From NCBI GenBank assembly GCA_022702705.1, contig CM040429.1:114801943-114865942 (forward strand): 64,000 bases of DNA, read 5' to 3'. Below are positions 24,755-35,454 of this stretch, one piece after another. How positions within the stretch are numbered: the stretch's first letter is position 1; the number at the start of each line of letters is the position of its first letter. The DNA is from Papilionanthe hookeriana x Papilionanthe teres. Its lineage: Eukaryota; Streptophyta; Magnoliopsida; Asparagales; Orchidaceae. The notes under the pieces are model-generated. The model was not told where the DNA came from and made no database searches. It was given only the letters and a program-made list of their open reading frames with translations. Both the position numbers and the translations under genes were made by a program.

Positions 24755-24773
24755 TTACCTGATCTTGGGAGCA
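24742..24773 (+). repeat. 13-bp direct repeat at the LTR-RT deletion junction
   Basis: GATCTTGGGAGCA occurs twice, separated by TTACCT. The first copy is native LTR sequence. The second is filler placed directly before the RT sequence. This is the pattern expected of template-copied filler at an end-joining repair junction. Confidence 0.8.
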
Positions 24774-25310
24774 TGTCCAAAGGATGAATTCCCACTACCA
24801 ATCCCAGAATTAATGATCGACATCGCTTCGACACATGAAATCTTCTCTTTCATGGATGGATCATCAGGATACAACCAGATAAAGATGGCACCGGAAGATG
24901 AAAAGCTTACAGCCTGCAGAACGCCAATCGGAATGTGCTACTACACAGTGATGCCTTTCGGATTGAAGAACGCGGGAGCAACATACCAAAGAGCTATGAT
25001 GAGAATTTTTGATGATCTCATTCACAACCAAGTTGAATGCTACGTGGATGATGTAGTTATCAAAAGCAAACTGAAGGAAGATCACCTGTATGATTTGAGA
25101 ATTATTTTCGAGCGATTAAGACAATACAACATAAAGATGAATCGCTTGAAATGCGCCTTCGGCGTCACCTCTGGGAAATTATTAGTATTTGTTGTCCGAC
25201 ATTGTGGAATTGAAATCGATCCGGAGAAGATTAAAGCTATCTTAGAAAAGTCGCCTCCCAAAACCTTGAAACAATTACGATCATTTCAAGGGAAATTGGC
25301 ATATCTTTGA
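24765..25310 (+). pseudogene. Reverse transcriptase, C-terminal two-thirds, element 3
   Basis: A 181-codon open stretch starting inside RT at the block PKDEFPLPIPELMIDIAS; the first palm segment (PVRKKNGQIRICVDFRD) has been deleted. It keeps FSFMDGSSGYNQIKMAPEDE with the first catalytic Asp, MPFGLKNAGATYQRAM, and the YVDD box in CYVDDVVIKSK at about 25041-25073. It ends at a TGA at 25308, where the intact relatives read LRR. The ATG at 24765 is an accident of the junction. Confidence 0.85.
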
Positions 25311-25325
25311 CACTATATTTCGAAT

Positions 25326-25619
25326 TTGTCAGGAAGGTGTCAGCCTTTTTTTGCGTTGGTTAAGAATTATGCCAAATTTACTTGGGACTCTAAATGTCAA
25401 CATGCCTTCGAGGACATTAAGCAGTATTTAATGACACCTCTTGTCTTAGCAGCCCCAGTCTCAGGTAGACCATTGATACTTTATACCGCATCTTTAGACG
25501 ACTCCCTTGGAGCCCTGAAAGCCCAGGTCAATGACGAGGGGAAAGAAAACGCTCTCTATTACTTAAGTCATCGTCTAATTTAGACGGAAGTAAAGTATCC
25601 CCCAATTGAGAAGCATTGT
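25326..25619 (+). pseudogene. RNase H connection/first half, element 3
   Basis: Continues RT after a stop. It contains AKFTWDSKCQHAFEDIKQYL (connection domain) and LILYTASLDDSLGALKAQ (RNH start). A TAG at about 25580 replaces the codon before TEVKYPPIEKHC. The frame resumes at 25620 without an indel, so this is a simple nonsense mutation. Confidence 0.8.
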
Positions 25620-26465
25620 TTGGCCCTGATTTTCGCCGCTCAAAAGCTCAGGCATTACATGCTTTCTCATAAGGTCAACCTTATCTCGAAAGTTAATCCA
25701 TTGCAATATTTGATGACTCACCCGACGCTTTCCAGCAGACTTACTAGGTGGTCGATGATACTATTGCAATTCGATATAACTTTCATTCCTCTTCGTGCCG
25801 TAAAGGGACAAGTCCTAGCAGACTTCCTCGCAGCACACCCTTTACCGGCAGAATCACCTCTCAATGACGACTTGCCAGACGAGCAGATAATGAGCCTAGA
25901 AGACCCCGACGATCGACGTTGGGAACTGTACTTCAACGGAGCATCTTCAACACAAAGATATAAAGAATTGCAAATGATAGTGCCCGATAAGGAAGGAATC
26001 AGACTAATATTTATAACACCGGTGTGGGGGATGTTAAGATACTCCCACCATCTAACAGAACCGTGTACAAACAACGATGCAGAATATGAAGCCCTTATAA
26101 CTGGATTGGAATTAACCATTCAGATGGGGATAACAGATATCATCATCTATGGGGATTCTCAGTTGATAATTCAACAGGCCGCAGGACAATACAAAATTCT
26201 AAAGCCAAGAATCGAGCAGTACTTTCAGTATGCCATGAAATTGTTGGAGCAGATTCCGAATGTGACGATATACAAGATTCTCAGGAGAGAAAAAGCTCTT
26301 GCTGATGCGTTGGCCCGCCTTGCAAAAGAATTTGTTTACTTGCAGGATGAATCAGTTGAAGTGTCAGTTCAGGGACGTCAGGTTCTCTCACAGCTCGACA
26401 TGGACACGATACACAAGACAGAAAAAGAAGAAGAAACAGTTACAGCAGTAACAGAAAATACATAA
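25620..26465 (+). pseudogene. RNase H end plus second, archaeal-type RNase H (aRNH), element 3
   Basis: 281 open codons. The first ~80 finish the Ty3-type RNase H (LIFAAQKLRHYML, ADFLAAHPLP). From about 25915 a second RNase H follows: WELYFNGAS, then TNNDAEYEALITGLEL, IYGDSQLIIQQ and KALADALARLAKEF. A second RNase H after the first is diagnostic of Tat-lineage elements. The first catalytic Asp of the aRNH is Asn here (YFNGAS, against YFDGAS in element 2), so this copy should be inactive. Integrase follows after the TAA at 26463. Confidence 0.85.
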
Positions 26466-27721
26466 GACTGGCGTCAACCGCTAATCGACTACCTGCAAAC
26501 AAGAAACTTACCGGACGATAAGTCTTTAGCTCATCAGATTAAGAAAAGAACACTGTCTTACACATTAATAAACAACACATTATACAGAAGGTCTTTCGAT
26601 CAGAAGTGGCTGAGGTTCCTGAGCGAGTCCGAGGCTCGTGAAATTGTTAAAGAAGTGCACTCAGGACTTTGTGGCGCTCATCAGTCGGGTCCGAAGATGA
26701 AGATGAAAATTAAAAGACTAGGGTACTACTGGCCCTCGATGATGACCGCTTGCATGAAGGTCGCCAAGAGTTGTCACCAATGCCAAGTACATTGAGTGGT
26801 TCTACCTCAACCTCCAAATGTGCTACATCCGACAATCGTGTCGTGGCCAATTGAGTGTTGGGGCACAGATATCGTGGGTCCGATAGAACTGCCTTCTTCA
26901 AGAGGACATTGCTTCATCTTGCATCTACGGATTACTTTTCTAAGTGGGCAGAAGCAGTACCGCTCAGAGAAGTGAAGGCACACCACGTGCTACAGTTCTT
27001 CATAAATCAAGTTGTCTACCGTTTCGGGGTACCGTGCAGAATCATTTCAGATAATGGGTCCGCATTCAAGAGTACGAAGATCAACAATTTTGTCAGAAGA
27101 CATGGGATCGACTGGCGTTATTCAACGATCTACTACCCAAGAGCAAACGGCTTTGCCGAAGCTTTTAATAAAACTCTCGTCTGAATATTAAAGAAGATTT
27201 TGGATGACAACAAAAGAAATTGACATGAGAAGTTGTTAGAAGCTTTATGGGCCTACAGAATAACTTTCAGAACTCCTACCCAGTCTACACCTTACGCCTT
27301 AGTGTACGGGTCCGAAGCCGTTTTAGCCTTAGAGGTTCAGCATCCGTCACTCAGAATTGCAGTTGCGAACAAGATCACTACAGAAGAAAATGCCAAATTA
27401 CGATTAGAAGAATTGGAAAGTTTAGAAGGGAAACGACTTTCAGCGCAACAAAATTTGGAACTGTATCAAGCCAAGATGATCCAGGACCACGATAAACTGG
27501 TCTGCCCAAGGACATTCAAAGTCGGTGATTTGGTTCTAGTACTCAGAAGACCTATTCTTGCACACCGCAAGATATGAGGTAAATTTGAATCAACTTGGGA
27601 AGGGCCGTTCGTGGTCGAGACAGTCTACTTAGGGGGTTCCTACCAGCTTGTTAATTGTCGTGAAGAACGACCTATGCTTCAAATTAATGGATGATATTTG
27701 AAGAAATATTACGTAACCTGA
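26466..27721 (+). pseudogene. Integrase, element 3
   Basis: The integrase inserts cDNA into the host genome. An HHCC zinc-binding N-terminus is recognisable at about 26655-26790 (HSGLCGAHQSG ... CHQCQ). The core is at 26855-27184 with the DDE residues in STDYFSKWAEA, ISDNGSAFKS and GFAEAFNKTL. The C-terminal domain at 27233-27720 has PRTFKVGDLVLVLRRPI and, after a stop, the WEGPFVV (GPY/F-type) motif. Frameshift near 26840 and stops at 27182 and 27575 inactivate it. The frame ends YYVT-stop at 27721, and no chromodomain follows. Confidence 0.85.
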
Positions 27722-28046
27722 TGTTTCGAAGGATGGACTTTAAAAGTGGAGCTCATTCCTAGAAACACGGGTAGAGTAATCCTTCGTAACTGGGTCCGAA
27801 CCCAAAATAAAAAAAAATTAATGATAAAATAAAAATCATTAACAAAAAATGTGTTAAAAAGAAAATATCTGAAATGATAAATTTTGATCTTTTCCTTTAA
27901 ATCAATTCATTCCTGATCTTTCCTCATCTCTTCCTACTTCCTTTAAAATTTAAAAGAAGTAAATAAAATTTTTAATTAATAAATGTTTTCTTATTGTTCT
28001 TGTTCTTAGTACAACCCCTGATCCTTTCCTTGTTTTTCGTAGGGAA
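27722..28046 (+). promoter_or_regulatory. Integrase-AlkB spacer with splice-acceptor-like end
   Basis: A 325-base non-coding spacer, A-rich then T-rich. It ends in a pyrimidine tract and TTTTTCGTAG (AG at 28041-28042), followed by GGAA and the ATG at 28047. Element 2 has TTCTTTGCAG-GGAA-ATG at the same place. This suggests that the AlkB ORF was expressed from a spliced subgenomic RNA. No donor site was identified. Confidence 0.5.
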
Positions 28047-29699
28047 ATGTCGAACGGGCGGTTGGTTTTGAACTTTAAGAATGGCGTGAGTCTAGCACTC
28101 GATGAAAAGAGGATGAAGGATGGAGCCGTGATTGAAATTGACTCTGATTTCACACCGGCCGGGCTACAATACAAAGAAAATGATTGGACCCCGATTGACC
28201 GGGAAGAACTCTGCAGCCATACAGTGATGAAATTGGGTGGCCCAAGTCAGCCGTCTACTAGCAAGAAAAGAAAAGCAAAAACCGCTCATGCAACTGAAGA
28301 AGACAAGAAAGTAAGTCCATGGTTGCTGCAGTAGAGGGCAGGCTTGTCAGCGCCTTGCCTACAGAAATTCATAAGGTGAGGAGAGCCACTCTCACTCCTA
28401 CTCATCGAAGAAATAAGAACAATCGCATTCGCAAGATGCTGACTAAGCTGGCAGCAGATCAACAAGAAGAGATAGTTGCTACCGTCAATACAAATACTTT
28501 GAAGAAATCAGTTCATCAGGAGCCAGAAAAGAGGAGACCAAATCCAAGAACAACAGAAAAGATAATTTAAATCCCAAGAAGAGCAGAAATAGAATTAGTA
28601 CCACGATCCCAGACAGAGCTACCAGTATTACAGAGACTTGTTGCGAAAGCAACCCCCGAGGATGTCCCGACAGAGACTATCCCCGAGGAGCTGAGACATG
28701 CAGGAGAGTGTGCTAGGGTTGAGCCGTACATCCTGTAGTATGTTACCAGGCCCCAAGGACTTCAGATAATCCCGAAATACAAGCTGAAGAAGTTACAGCA
28801 AGTTGAAAAGAAAACTATTGAATACTTCGAGAGAATTCGAGGCAAGAGGGTCAACATCTTGGAAAGCCTTGAGCTGCATACGGATGTGTTCTCAGATTAC
28901 GAACAACAACAGATTGTGGACTGCATTATTGAGCTTCAGAAAATGGGCCGAGCTGGTCGTCTGAGGGAGAAAACCTATTCAGAACCCCGAAGATGGATGC
29001 CAGGAAAAGGAAGATTTACTATTCAGTGCGGGTGCTGTTACAACTTTGCAGAAGACTGAAAAGGAAATCCACCAGGGATACTCCGTCACAGTGAGGTGGA
29101 TCTGATGCCGAAAATTATCAAAAGAATGGTAAAGAGAATGGTGACATGGAGGGTATTGCCTACAGATTGCATACCCAATAGCTGCATCATTAACATTTAC
29201 AAGGAGGGCGACTGCATACCTCCACACATAGACCATCATGACTTTGTCAGACCTTTCTGCACAGTCTCTTTTGTCAACCAGTGTAATATCATGTTCGGAT
29301 CTGACCTCCGGATAGCGGGCCCAAGAAAATTCTGACGGCCGGTGAAATACCACTACCGGTAGGTTCTGTCATGGTGTTAAAAGGAAATGGAGCAGACATA
29401 ACAAAACACTGCATCCCAGGAGTGCCTGTTGAACGAATCTCCGTCACCTTCAGAAGGATGGACGACAGTAAGATGCCTTTTCATTTTCAGCCAGATCCAG
29501 AGTTAGAGAGTCTCCAGCCCTACGAGCTGTGAGCATGGGAGATAGCACACCTCCAATGCACATCCGTGCGGCATTACTGCCAAGGGTGGCTTGGAAGGTG
29601 ATGTTATTGTCTATGTATCTTACTATTCAGACATGGATTTTGACAAATGCTTTTGGAAGGATCAACAAGAATCTTAGACAATCCATTTTGGATTTATGA
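28047..29699 (+). pseudogene. AlkB-like (ALKBH9/10-type) 2OG-Fe(II) oxygenase ORF, element 3
   Basis: An extra ORF after integrase. It starts MSNGRLVLNFKNGVSLAL, passes a basic segment (RRNKNNRIRKMLTKLAADQ, about 28405-28460), and reaches a region like the N-terminal part of plant ALKBH9/10 proteins (VNILESLELHTDVFSDYEQ; REKTYSEP; GKGRFTIQCGCCYNFAED). The oxygenase core follows, with HxD in CIPPHIDHHDF (His 29225, Asp 29231), distal His in KHCIPGVP (29407) and Arg in RISVTFRR for 2-oxoglutarate. A hydrophobic tail (LPRVAWKVMLL) ends at 29699. Family members demethylate N6-methyladenosine in RNA; this role is inferred for the intact ancestor. Lesions are a 1-base deletion near 28310, stops near 28570, 28738, 29059 and 29335, and frameshifts near 29345 and 29530. 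Confidence 0.88.
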
Positions 29700-30149
29700 G
29701 GATTGTATGAGATACTGAATTTCCAAAGAAAATATCACCATGTTTTGGATCAAGTTGTATGATGTATTTTCCACAGATTGGAATGAGAATGATCATGTCA
29801 TGTTCTGCCTTCACCTGTTTATGTGCAAATTGATTGGGAAACGCCATTAAGCTAAATGAACTTTGAACAAAGAACGAAAAGAGAAAGAAAATGAATAAGG
29901 AACTCCTTCTTTTTAAGAATTTGAATGTCAAAATAAACTGCAAATTAACACGAACTCTAAATAGACGAAAATGAAATCGAATCACTAAAACAAATCTAAG
30001 TCTCAAATTGATTTCCATTCTGAATCCTTCTGTTCGAATATTTCAATTCTCTTTCTTCTGTGTGTTAGAGGATCGACTAGTCCTATTGACACGGAGCCAC
30101 GAACTTTGTTCGATTTGGTTCTGAGGGCATGAGATTGGGTCCCTCTTCA
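29700..30149 (+). other. 3' untranslated spacer of element 3
   Basis: A gene-free region on the plus strand, homologous to 55271-55892 of element 2. On the opposite strand a 57-codon frame runs from an ATG at 29847 to 29674. Element 2 keeps the matching ATG and first codons (MAFP) at 55766 but shifts frame soon after, so I do not call it a gene. Confidence 0.5.
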
Positions 30150-30288
30150 TACAGATCGAATTTCCGAGGCTGGAGCCGAACTTCCAGTTCTCTTCGAGGC
30201 TAGAGCCGAACTTCTAGCTCTCTTTTAAATTTTCGAGGCTGGAGCCGAACTTCCAGTTCTCTTCGAAGCTAGAGCCGAACTTCTAATC
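30150..30288 (+). repeat. Four hairpin-forming tandem units in the 3' UTR, element 3
   Basis: Four units of about 32 bases. Units 1 and 3 carry CTGG ... CCAG and units 2 and 4 carry CTAG ... CTAG around the constant loop AGCCGAACTT. The fourth unit is cut at the junction with LTR sequence at about 30288. The stems match those of the large array at 54095-55270 in element 2. Confidence 0.75.
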
Positions 30289-33200
30289 ACTTAGGAACAA
30301 ACCAAATATTTTTCCTAAGTCTCTATGTTAAGATATTGAATTTTAAAGGCTTAAAACAATTTTTAATATTAAAATATGAATTTCCTTACATTTTCACTAA
30401 ATTAATTCTAATAAATCAATAAAAAAATCAGAAAATTATAAAATTTGTTTCTCTGAACTTCTTGAGGTCAGAGAGAGTTACGAAAAATATAAAATTCATT
30501 TTTCAACTTTAATTTTATTTTATAATTAATTAACACTCAAAAACTCAAAATAATTTTAATAAATAAAATATAATTTGAAAAATCACCAAAATTGGTCCAA
30601 GTGGTCCTCTGGTCAATAGAGACATCTTATAATTTTCTTACAGAAACTTGCCTTGGTCATGTTGTTGAATTTCCATTGAAAATCCCTATTTTTCATTAAG
30701 ATAATTATATAAAGTAAATTAAAAATACAAAAATCACATTTTCTCCTCTAATGTCTTAATTGAAATGTGAGTGAAGTGACATAAAAATTTCAAGCTCATT
30801 TGAGCTCAATTTGATGAGTTATGAAACAATTAGGCTTAAAAGGATATAATAGTAATTAAGAATTTTAACCCCTAATTAAAACTTTAGGTTTAATCAAAAT
30901 GGAGGGTAAAATATTTGATTTTAATTGTCTCTTAAATGATTGAAACTTTGGGAAATAAAAGGGTAGGAACCCATTAATCATTTCTAATAATTTAAAAAAA
31001 AAAGAAACCTTAATTAATTAAATAATTTAAATTTTGGAAGATTAATTTAAGTTTAAATTATTAAAATGGGGAATATAATTTAGGGAGACTATAATCCTTT
31101 AATTTAAAATCCCTAAATGAATCACTTTCATAATATTCAACTCTTAATCAAACTCAAAAATGATAATTGGAATTAATAATTAAATAATTAAAAGGAAAAT
31201 AAACCTTAATTAAATTAAAAGCTTAAAACATTAAGTGATTTGATAATAAAATTGAAATAAATTTAAAACGTTAAAATTAATTTGAAATCACTTAAAAAAA
31301 AAATCTAAAACAAATTTGAAACATTAAATAAAATTAACCTTAAGACAATTCATAATTAAAAACATAAAAAATCAAACCAAATAAAATTGACCTAAAGTGT
31401 TACAATTAAGTCAAATTAAATTTAAATCATTAAAAGATTAATTAAATTGAATAATCTAAACACCTCTTTCAACCCAAATTAATCTAATACATTGAGATCA
31501 TTTAAAATGTAAAGATTTAATTAAATTAAAACAACTTGAACACTGTTCCAAACTTAAAATTATTAAAATTTCATAACTAAATTAAACCACTTTTAATCAT
31601 CAATTCCAATTTTAAATCATTAAATTCTTTAACAAACTAATTTTCCCTTAAAGGCTTGAGTTATCATAACTCTTAAATGGAGCATTTAGTGAAATGTCAT
31701 TTACTCATAGGATAATCAAACATCCTAATTCACTGAGCAAGAAGCAAAATTTAATTGAATTCTTGGATGATTAATTCACCGGTACAATAAAATTCATTTG
31801 GACTCAAAATAATCTCAAAAGTATTGAAAAGATGTTTAGGACTCGTCCTAAACACTTTATCAATATAATGAGATGTTTTAGAAGAACAATTGAACTTAAT
31901 TGTTCTTTGACGAAGAAAATCATCCTTAACAAAACACAAGAACCTAGAGTCATAGGTATTGACTAGCTATAGGATTAAGACTTTGGTAGATAACCAAAAC
32001 CTTCCCTTGGCTTTACCTAGGTGTTTTCTTGCAAATATATGAATGCCTTAACATATGCTTTAAGTGTAGCTTGGGATGACGGGAAGACCCTTCAGGTACA
32101 CTTTTATTTTATTGCAAGTTACTTACATGTACTGCGCTTTACTTTTCTTGCATGTTAAACATGATTGTTGCATGAAAACTGAAACCTTTAGGATAGCCCC
32201 AAAACTGAAACCCAAAACAAAAATTAAAAGTCACCACAAGATAAAATTCACAGCCACAACATTTTAAAATATAAAACAACTCAGAATTTAATCACAAACA
32301 GAACAACAAAACTACAACTATAACTAAAATAAAACGTCTTGTTGGATGATCGGGAATACCTCGGATGATGTAACCTAAGTGTTGCTAACGGGATTTCCCA
32401 CTATCTAAATGAAAGTGTGGAACTCATTTAGTTGAGTTTAGCAAATTCATCTAGACTAAGTGAATCTGATAAAAATAACGGTGCCGGAATGATGGAACAG
32501 TGGGATCTTAACCGGTGTTGTTATAATCAACTTTAAGATTCCCCTAATAAAACATTAAAAACTATCTGGACTTTAAAACTTTTCTAAACCAAAACACTTC
32601 TCTCATCTCCCTGATTTTCACTTTCTAAAACTAAACCTCCGCAACAACAAGGAGCTTGGAGCATAGTGGGCGACACGGCCATCGTCGTCGATAAAACCGG
32701 AATCTACATCAAGCAAAACCATTCTTAGAATTAAATAACCAAGCCATAGGATTTTGAGGTAGTTTCGTCTAGTGCAACATAAATCCTCAACCTTTTCGTT
32801 AGGGACTTGCATAATCATTTTGTGCAAATTAAGTCCTAACCGGTCTTAGGATTCTGAGGTAGTCGTTTAGTACGACATAAACCCTCACATCCTCGAGGCT
32901 ATTTGTATGATTATGTCATATAAATATATGTCCTAATTAACTAAAATTGGCAGGATTGAAACATTAAATAATATTCTCAAATCCAAGCCAAACAATAGGA
33001 TAGTTTGGGAAGTTGCCAAGATTCCTCTTAGATTCTCAGCTTCTCCTACTTATCTTCCTTTGGACTCCTGAAATAAATTGTTCCAAATTTGAGCTATTCC
33101 CTATTAAAATTTTTAAAATCCAATTTGTTTGAAACCTTAAACTATGAAATTCTTGAGAGCAAAACCACTGATCTTAATCGAGAGTTTTCTTAAATGATTC

Positions 33201-33642
33201 CCTTCATTTAAGATGTAATTAACTATAGGGGCTTGCCCTTATAGGGAACATTAAGAACCCGGGTAATATAAACCTTGTTTAATTCCTTTATATTAAACGG
33301 GGAACTTGTCAGCTTATAAAATTGGTTCGCAGACCAAATGGATGTCACAAATCTTCTAGTTTATTTAATCGAGCCCCATCATCAAGCAGTGTGTCTATTC
33401 TTTGGAATAAATACACGGTTTGTGGTGCGGTGCTCGTTTATATAAACTATTTGGGATCTGAGATATGTTTTATTTCATATCTTAAGATTTTCAAACTTAA
33501 AAATTATGTTTAAAAATCAAATGCTACTTTCTAAATTATATATATATATATATATTTAAATTAAATTTAAAATCTAAAATTCGCCGACAATTTCTATAGA
33601 CGACCCCTTTTCAAAAATACAACTTAACCTAAAAATAAGCCA
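30289..33642 (+). repeat. 3' LTR fragment (U5 side) of element 3
   Basis: Reverse-complement match to element 1 LTR bases 10460-7073, starting with CACTTAGGAACAAACC and ending near AACCTAAAAATAAGCCA. Very AT-rich, with no gene; the open frames 31751-31939 and 32618-32827 are not supported. The last bases differ slightly from the CTGACA end of elements 1 and 2, so the exact end (33640-33643) is uncertain. Athila RT begins immediately after it. Confidence 0.82.
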
Positions 33643-34738
33643 TAATGTGTACTAATTAATTTTTCTTTTTATATTTCAAAGGCTATTTGGCAGTCATCAT
33701 CAAAATTAAAAATTGCATCCTTTTCAAGTAAATGACATAAAAGTTTTGTAATCTTTAAAAAGTCTTTGATGTAACGCCTGTAGAATCTAGCATGTCCTAA
33801 AAAACTTTTGATTCTCCTTACATTGGTTGGGTAAGGTAAATTAGATATAACTTGAGTTTTTGCAAGATCTACCTCCAAACCTTTTTTTGAAATCCAATGT
33901 CCCAAAACAATTCCTCGTGCTACCATAAATTGACATTTTTCCCAATTAAGGACCAAATTATTTTCTTCACAGCGTTTTAGAACTTTAGATAGATGTTCTA
34001 AACATGATTCAAAAGAAATTCCAAACACTGAAAAGTCATCCATAAAAACTTCAATCCCTTTTTTAATCAAATCACAAAAAATAGCCATCATACATCTCTG
34101 AAATGTAGTAGGGGCATTACATAAACCAAAGGACAATCTTCTAAAAGCAAACGTACCATAAGGACTGGTAAACGTAGTTTTCTCTTGATCCTCAGGAGCA
34201 ATTTAAATTTGGTGGTAACCAGTATATCTATCCAGAAAAAAATAGTATTTGTGCTCAGCCAGTCTATCCAACATTTGATCCAGAGAAGGGAGTGGAAAAT
34301 GATCTTTACTTGTGGCAAGGTTTAATTTTCTATAATCAATGCATATTCGCCACCCTGTAACTTGTCTTGTTGGTATCATTTCATTTTTTTCATTAACGAT
34401 CACATGCTTACTCCTCCTTTCTTAGGAACACGAGTGAATAAGACTAACCCATGCACTATCTGAAATAGGGTAGATAATTCCAGCATCCAACCATTTTAAA
34501 ATTTCTTTCTTAACAACATCTTTCATGATAGGATTTAATCACATTTGGGGATCAGCCCGCGGTTTGCAATTATCTTCCATAAGAATTCTGGGCATACAAA
34601 TTGAAGGACTGATTCCTTTAATATCAGTAATTGTCCATCCAAAGGCTTTCTTGTGCTTCTTCAAAATTTCAAGAAAACTATTTTCTTCTTTTTCAGTTAA
34701 TTGAGAAGAAATTATAACAGGAAAAGTTGAGGATTCAC
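33643..34738 (-). pseudogene. Athila reverse transcriptase (minus strand)
   Basis: RT of the Athila pol, spread over three frames. WRICIDYRKLNLATSKDHFPLPSLDQMLDRLA lies near 34250-34380, written here as its two conserved parts YRKLNLATSKDHFPLP and LDQMLDRLAEH. SFGLCNAPTTFQRCMM lies near 34090-34136, and MDDFSVFG (the FxDD-type catalytic box, here FMDDFSVFG) near 34030. The C-terminal thumb/connection (RRIKSFLGHARFYRRYIKDF) ends at a TAA in FE-I-stop near 33670. The frame is then lost to element 3 at 33642. Frameshifts lie near 34130 and 34210. Confidence 0.82.
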
Positions 34739-35454
34739 CTAAAAAACAAACTTCAAATGATCAGTATGCATTTTTAGCTCAAGTTCAGGAGGTTTTTCAA
34801 TTGATGGACCATAAGATTCATCTTTTTCAGTCATATCCAACAATTCAAAACTTTCATGAACATACTTTAAATCTTCCTCTTGAAAATCTTCAGAATCAAG
34901 TAACTCCTCTTCTTGCTTATATTCCAATTCTTCCCTTTCAGCTTTCTCTTCATAAGTTGATTTGAAATGACATTCACATAAATATTCAATAACATCCATC
35001 CTATAACACTCATCTTCTTTACCTCTAGCAGTGTATTTCATCGATTTTGAAATATTAAATGTAACAGTCTGATCATCAAACCTCATCATTAATTCCCCTT
35101 TTTGCACATCTATCATGGCTCTACCTAGAGTTAGAAAAGGTCTCCCCAAAATTATGGGCATCTCTTTATCTTCCTCCATATCTAATACAATGAAATCCAC
35201 AGGAAAAATAAATTGATCCACTTTTACCAAAACATCTTCTATAACTCATTTAGGATACGTGATCGAACGATCTGCTAATTGCAGAGTTACAGTAGTTGGG
35301 TTATTTCTCCTAGTCTCAGTCTTTTGACTATTGATAGAGGCATAAGGTTAATGCTTGCACCCAAATCACGTAAAGCTTTTCCACAGAATCTTTTTCCTAT
35401 TGCACATAGAATTGTGAAACTACCAAGATCTTTAAGTTTTTCAAGATGCTTTTT
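34739..35454 (-). pseudogene. Athila aspartic protease (minus strand)
   Basis: The active-site block DLGASINLMPL is at about 35338-35370, upstream of a stop. The open frame 34739-35230 follows with FIVLDMEEDKEMPIILGRPF (flap and ILGRPF motif) and GELMMRFDDQTVTFNI. A Glu-rich linker leads to RT. The order gag-PR-RT is intact. Confidence 0.78.

Larger units (their letters stand above)
22546..33642 (+). mobile_element. Tat/Ogre-type element 3, internally deleted, carrying an AlkB-like ORF
   Basis: The same family as elements 1 and 2, but on the plus strand. The order is LTR fragment (22546-24754), RT, RNase H, archaeal-type RNase H, integrase, AlkB-like ORF, 3' UTR with four hairpin units, and LTR fragment (30289-33642). 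Leader, gag, protease and the N-terminal RT are missing at the 24754 junction. PPT and U3 are missing at the 30288 junction. The two LTR pieces correspond to element 1 LTR coordinates 13225-11030 and 10460-7073, so they do not overlap. The right end lies inside Athila RT sequence and the left end inside an Athila LTR. Confidence 0.85.

Noticed and set aside
25718..26119. Long antisense ORFs opposite RNase H (also 4101-4528, 59060-59419, 59679-59918)
   Set aside because: They mirror well-identified pol or gag coding sequence on the other strand and have no domain of their own.
28310..28325. GTAAGT at about 28310 in element 3 as a splice donor
   Set aside because: Element 2 has ATCAAG at the homologous place, and coding similarity continues straight through it. 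A one-base deletion explains the frame change.
28047..29699. AlkB sequence as a host ALKBH gene that happens to lie beside a retrotransposon
   Set aside because: It lies between integrase and LTR in two separate elements on opposite strands with the same start, spacer and tail. No intron interrupts the domain.
28047..29699. Programmed frameshifting or stop readthrough within the AlkB ORF
   Set aside because: The frameshifts and stops lie at different places in the two copies, as expected for decay.
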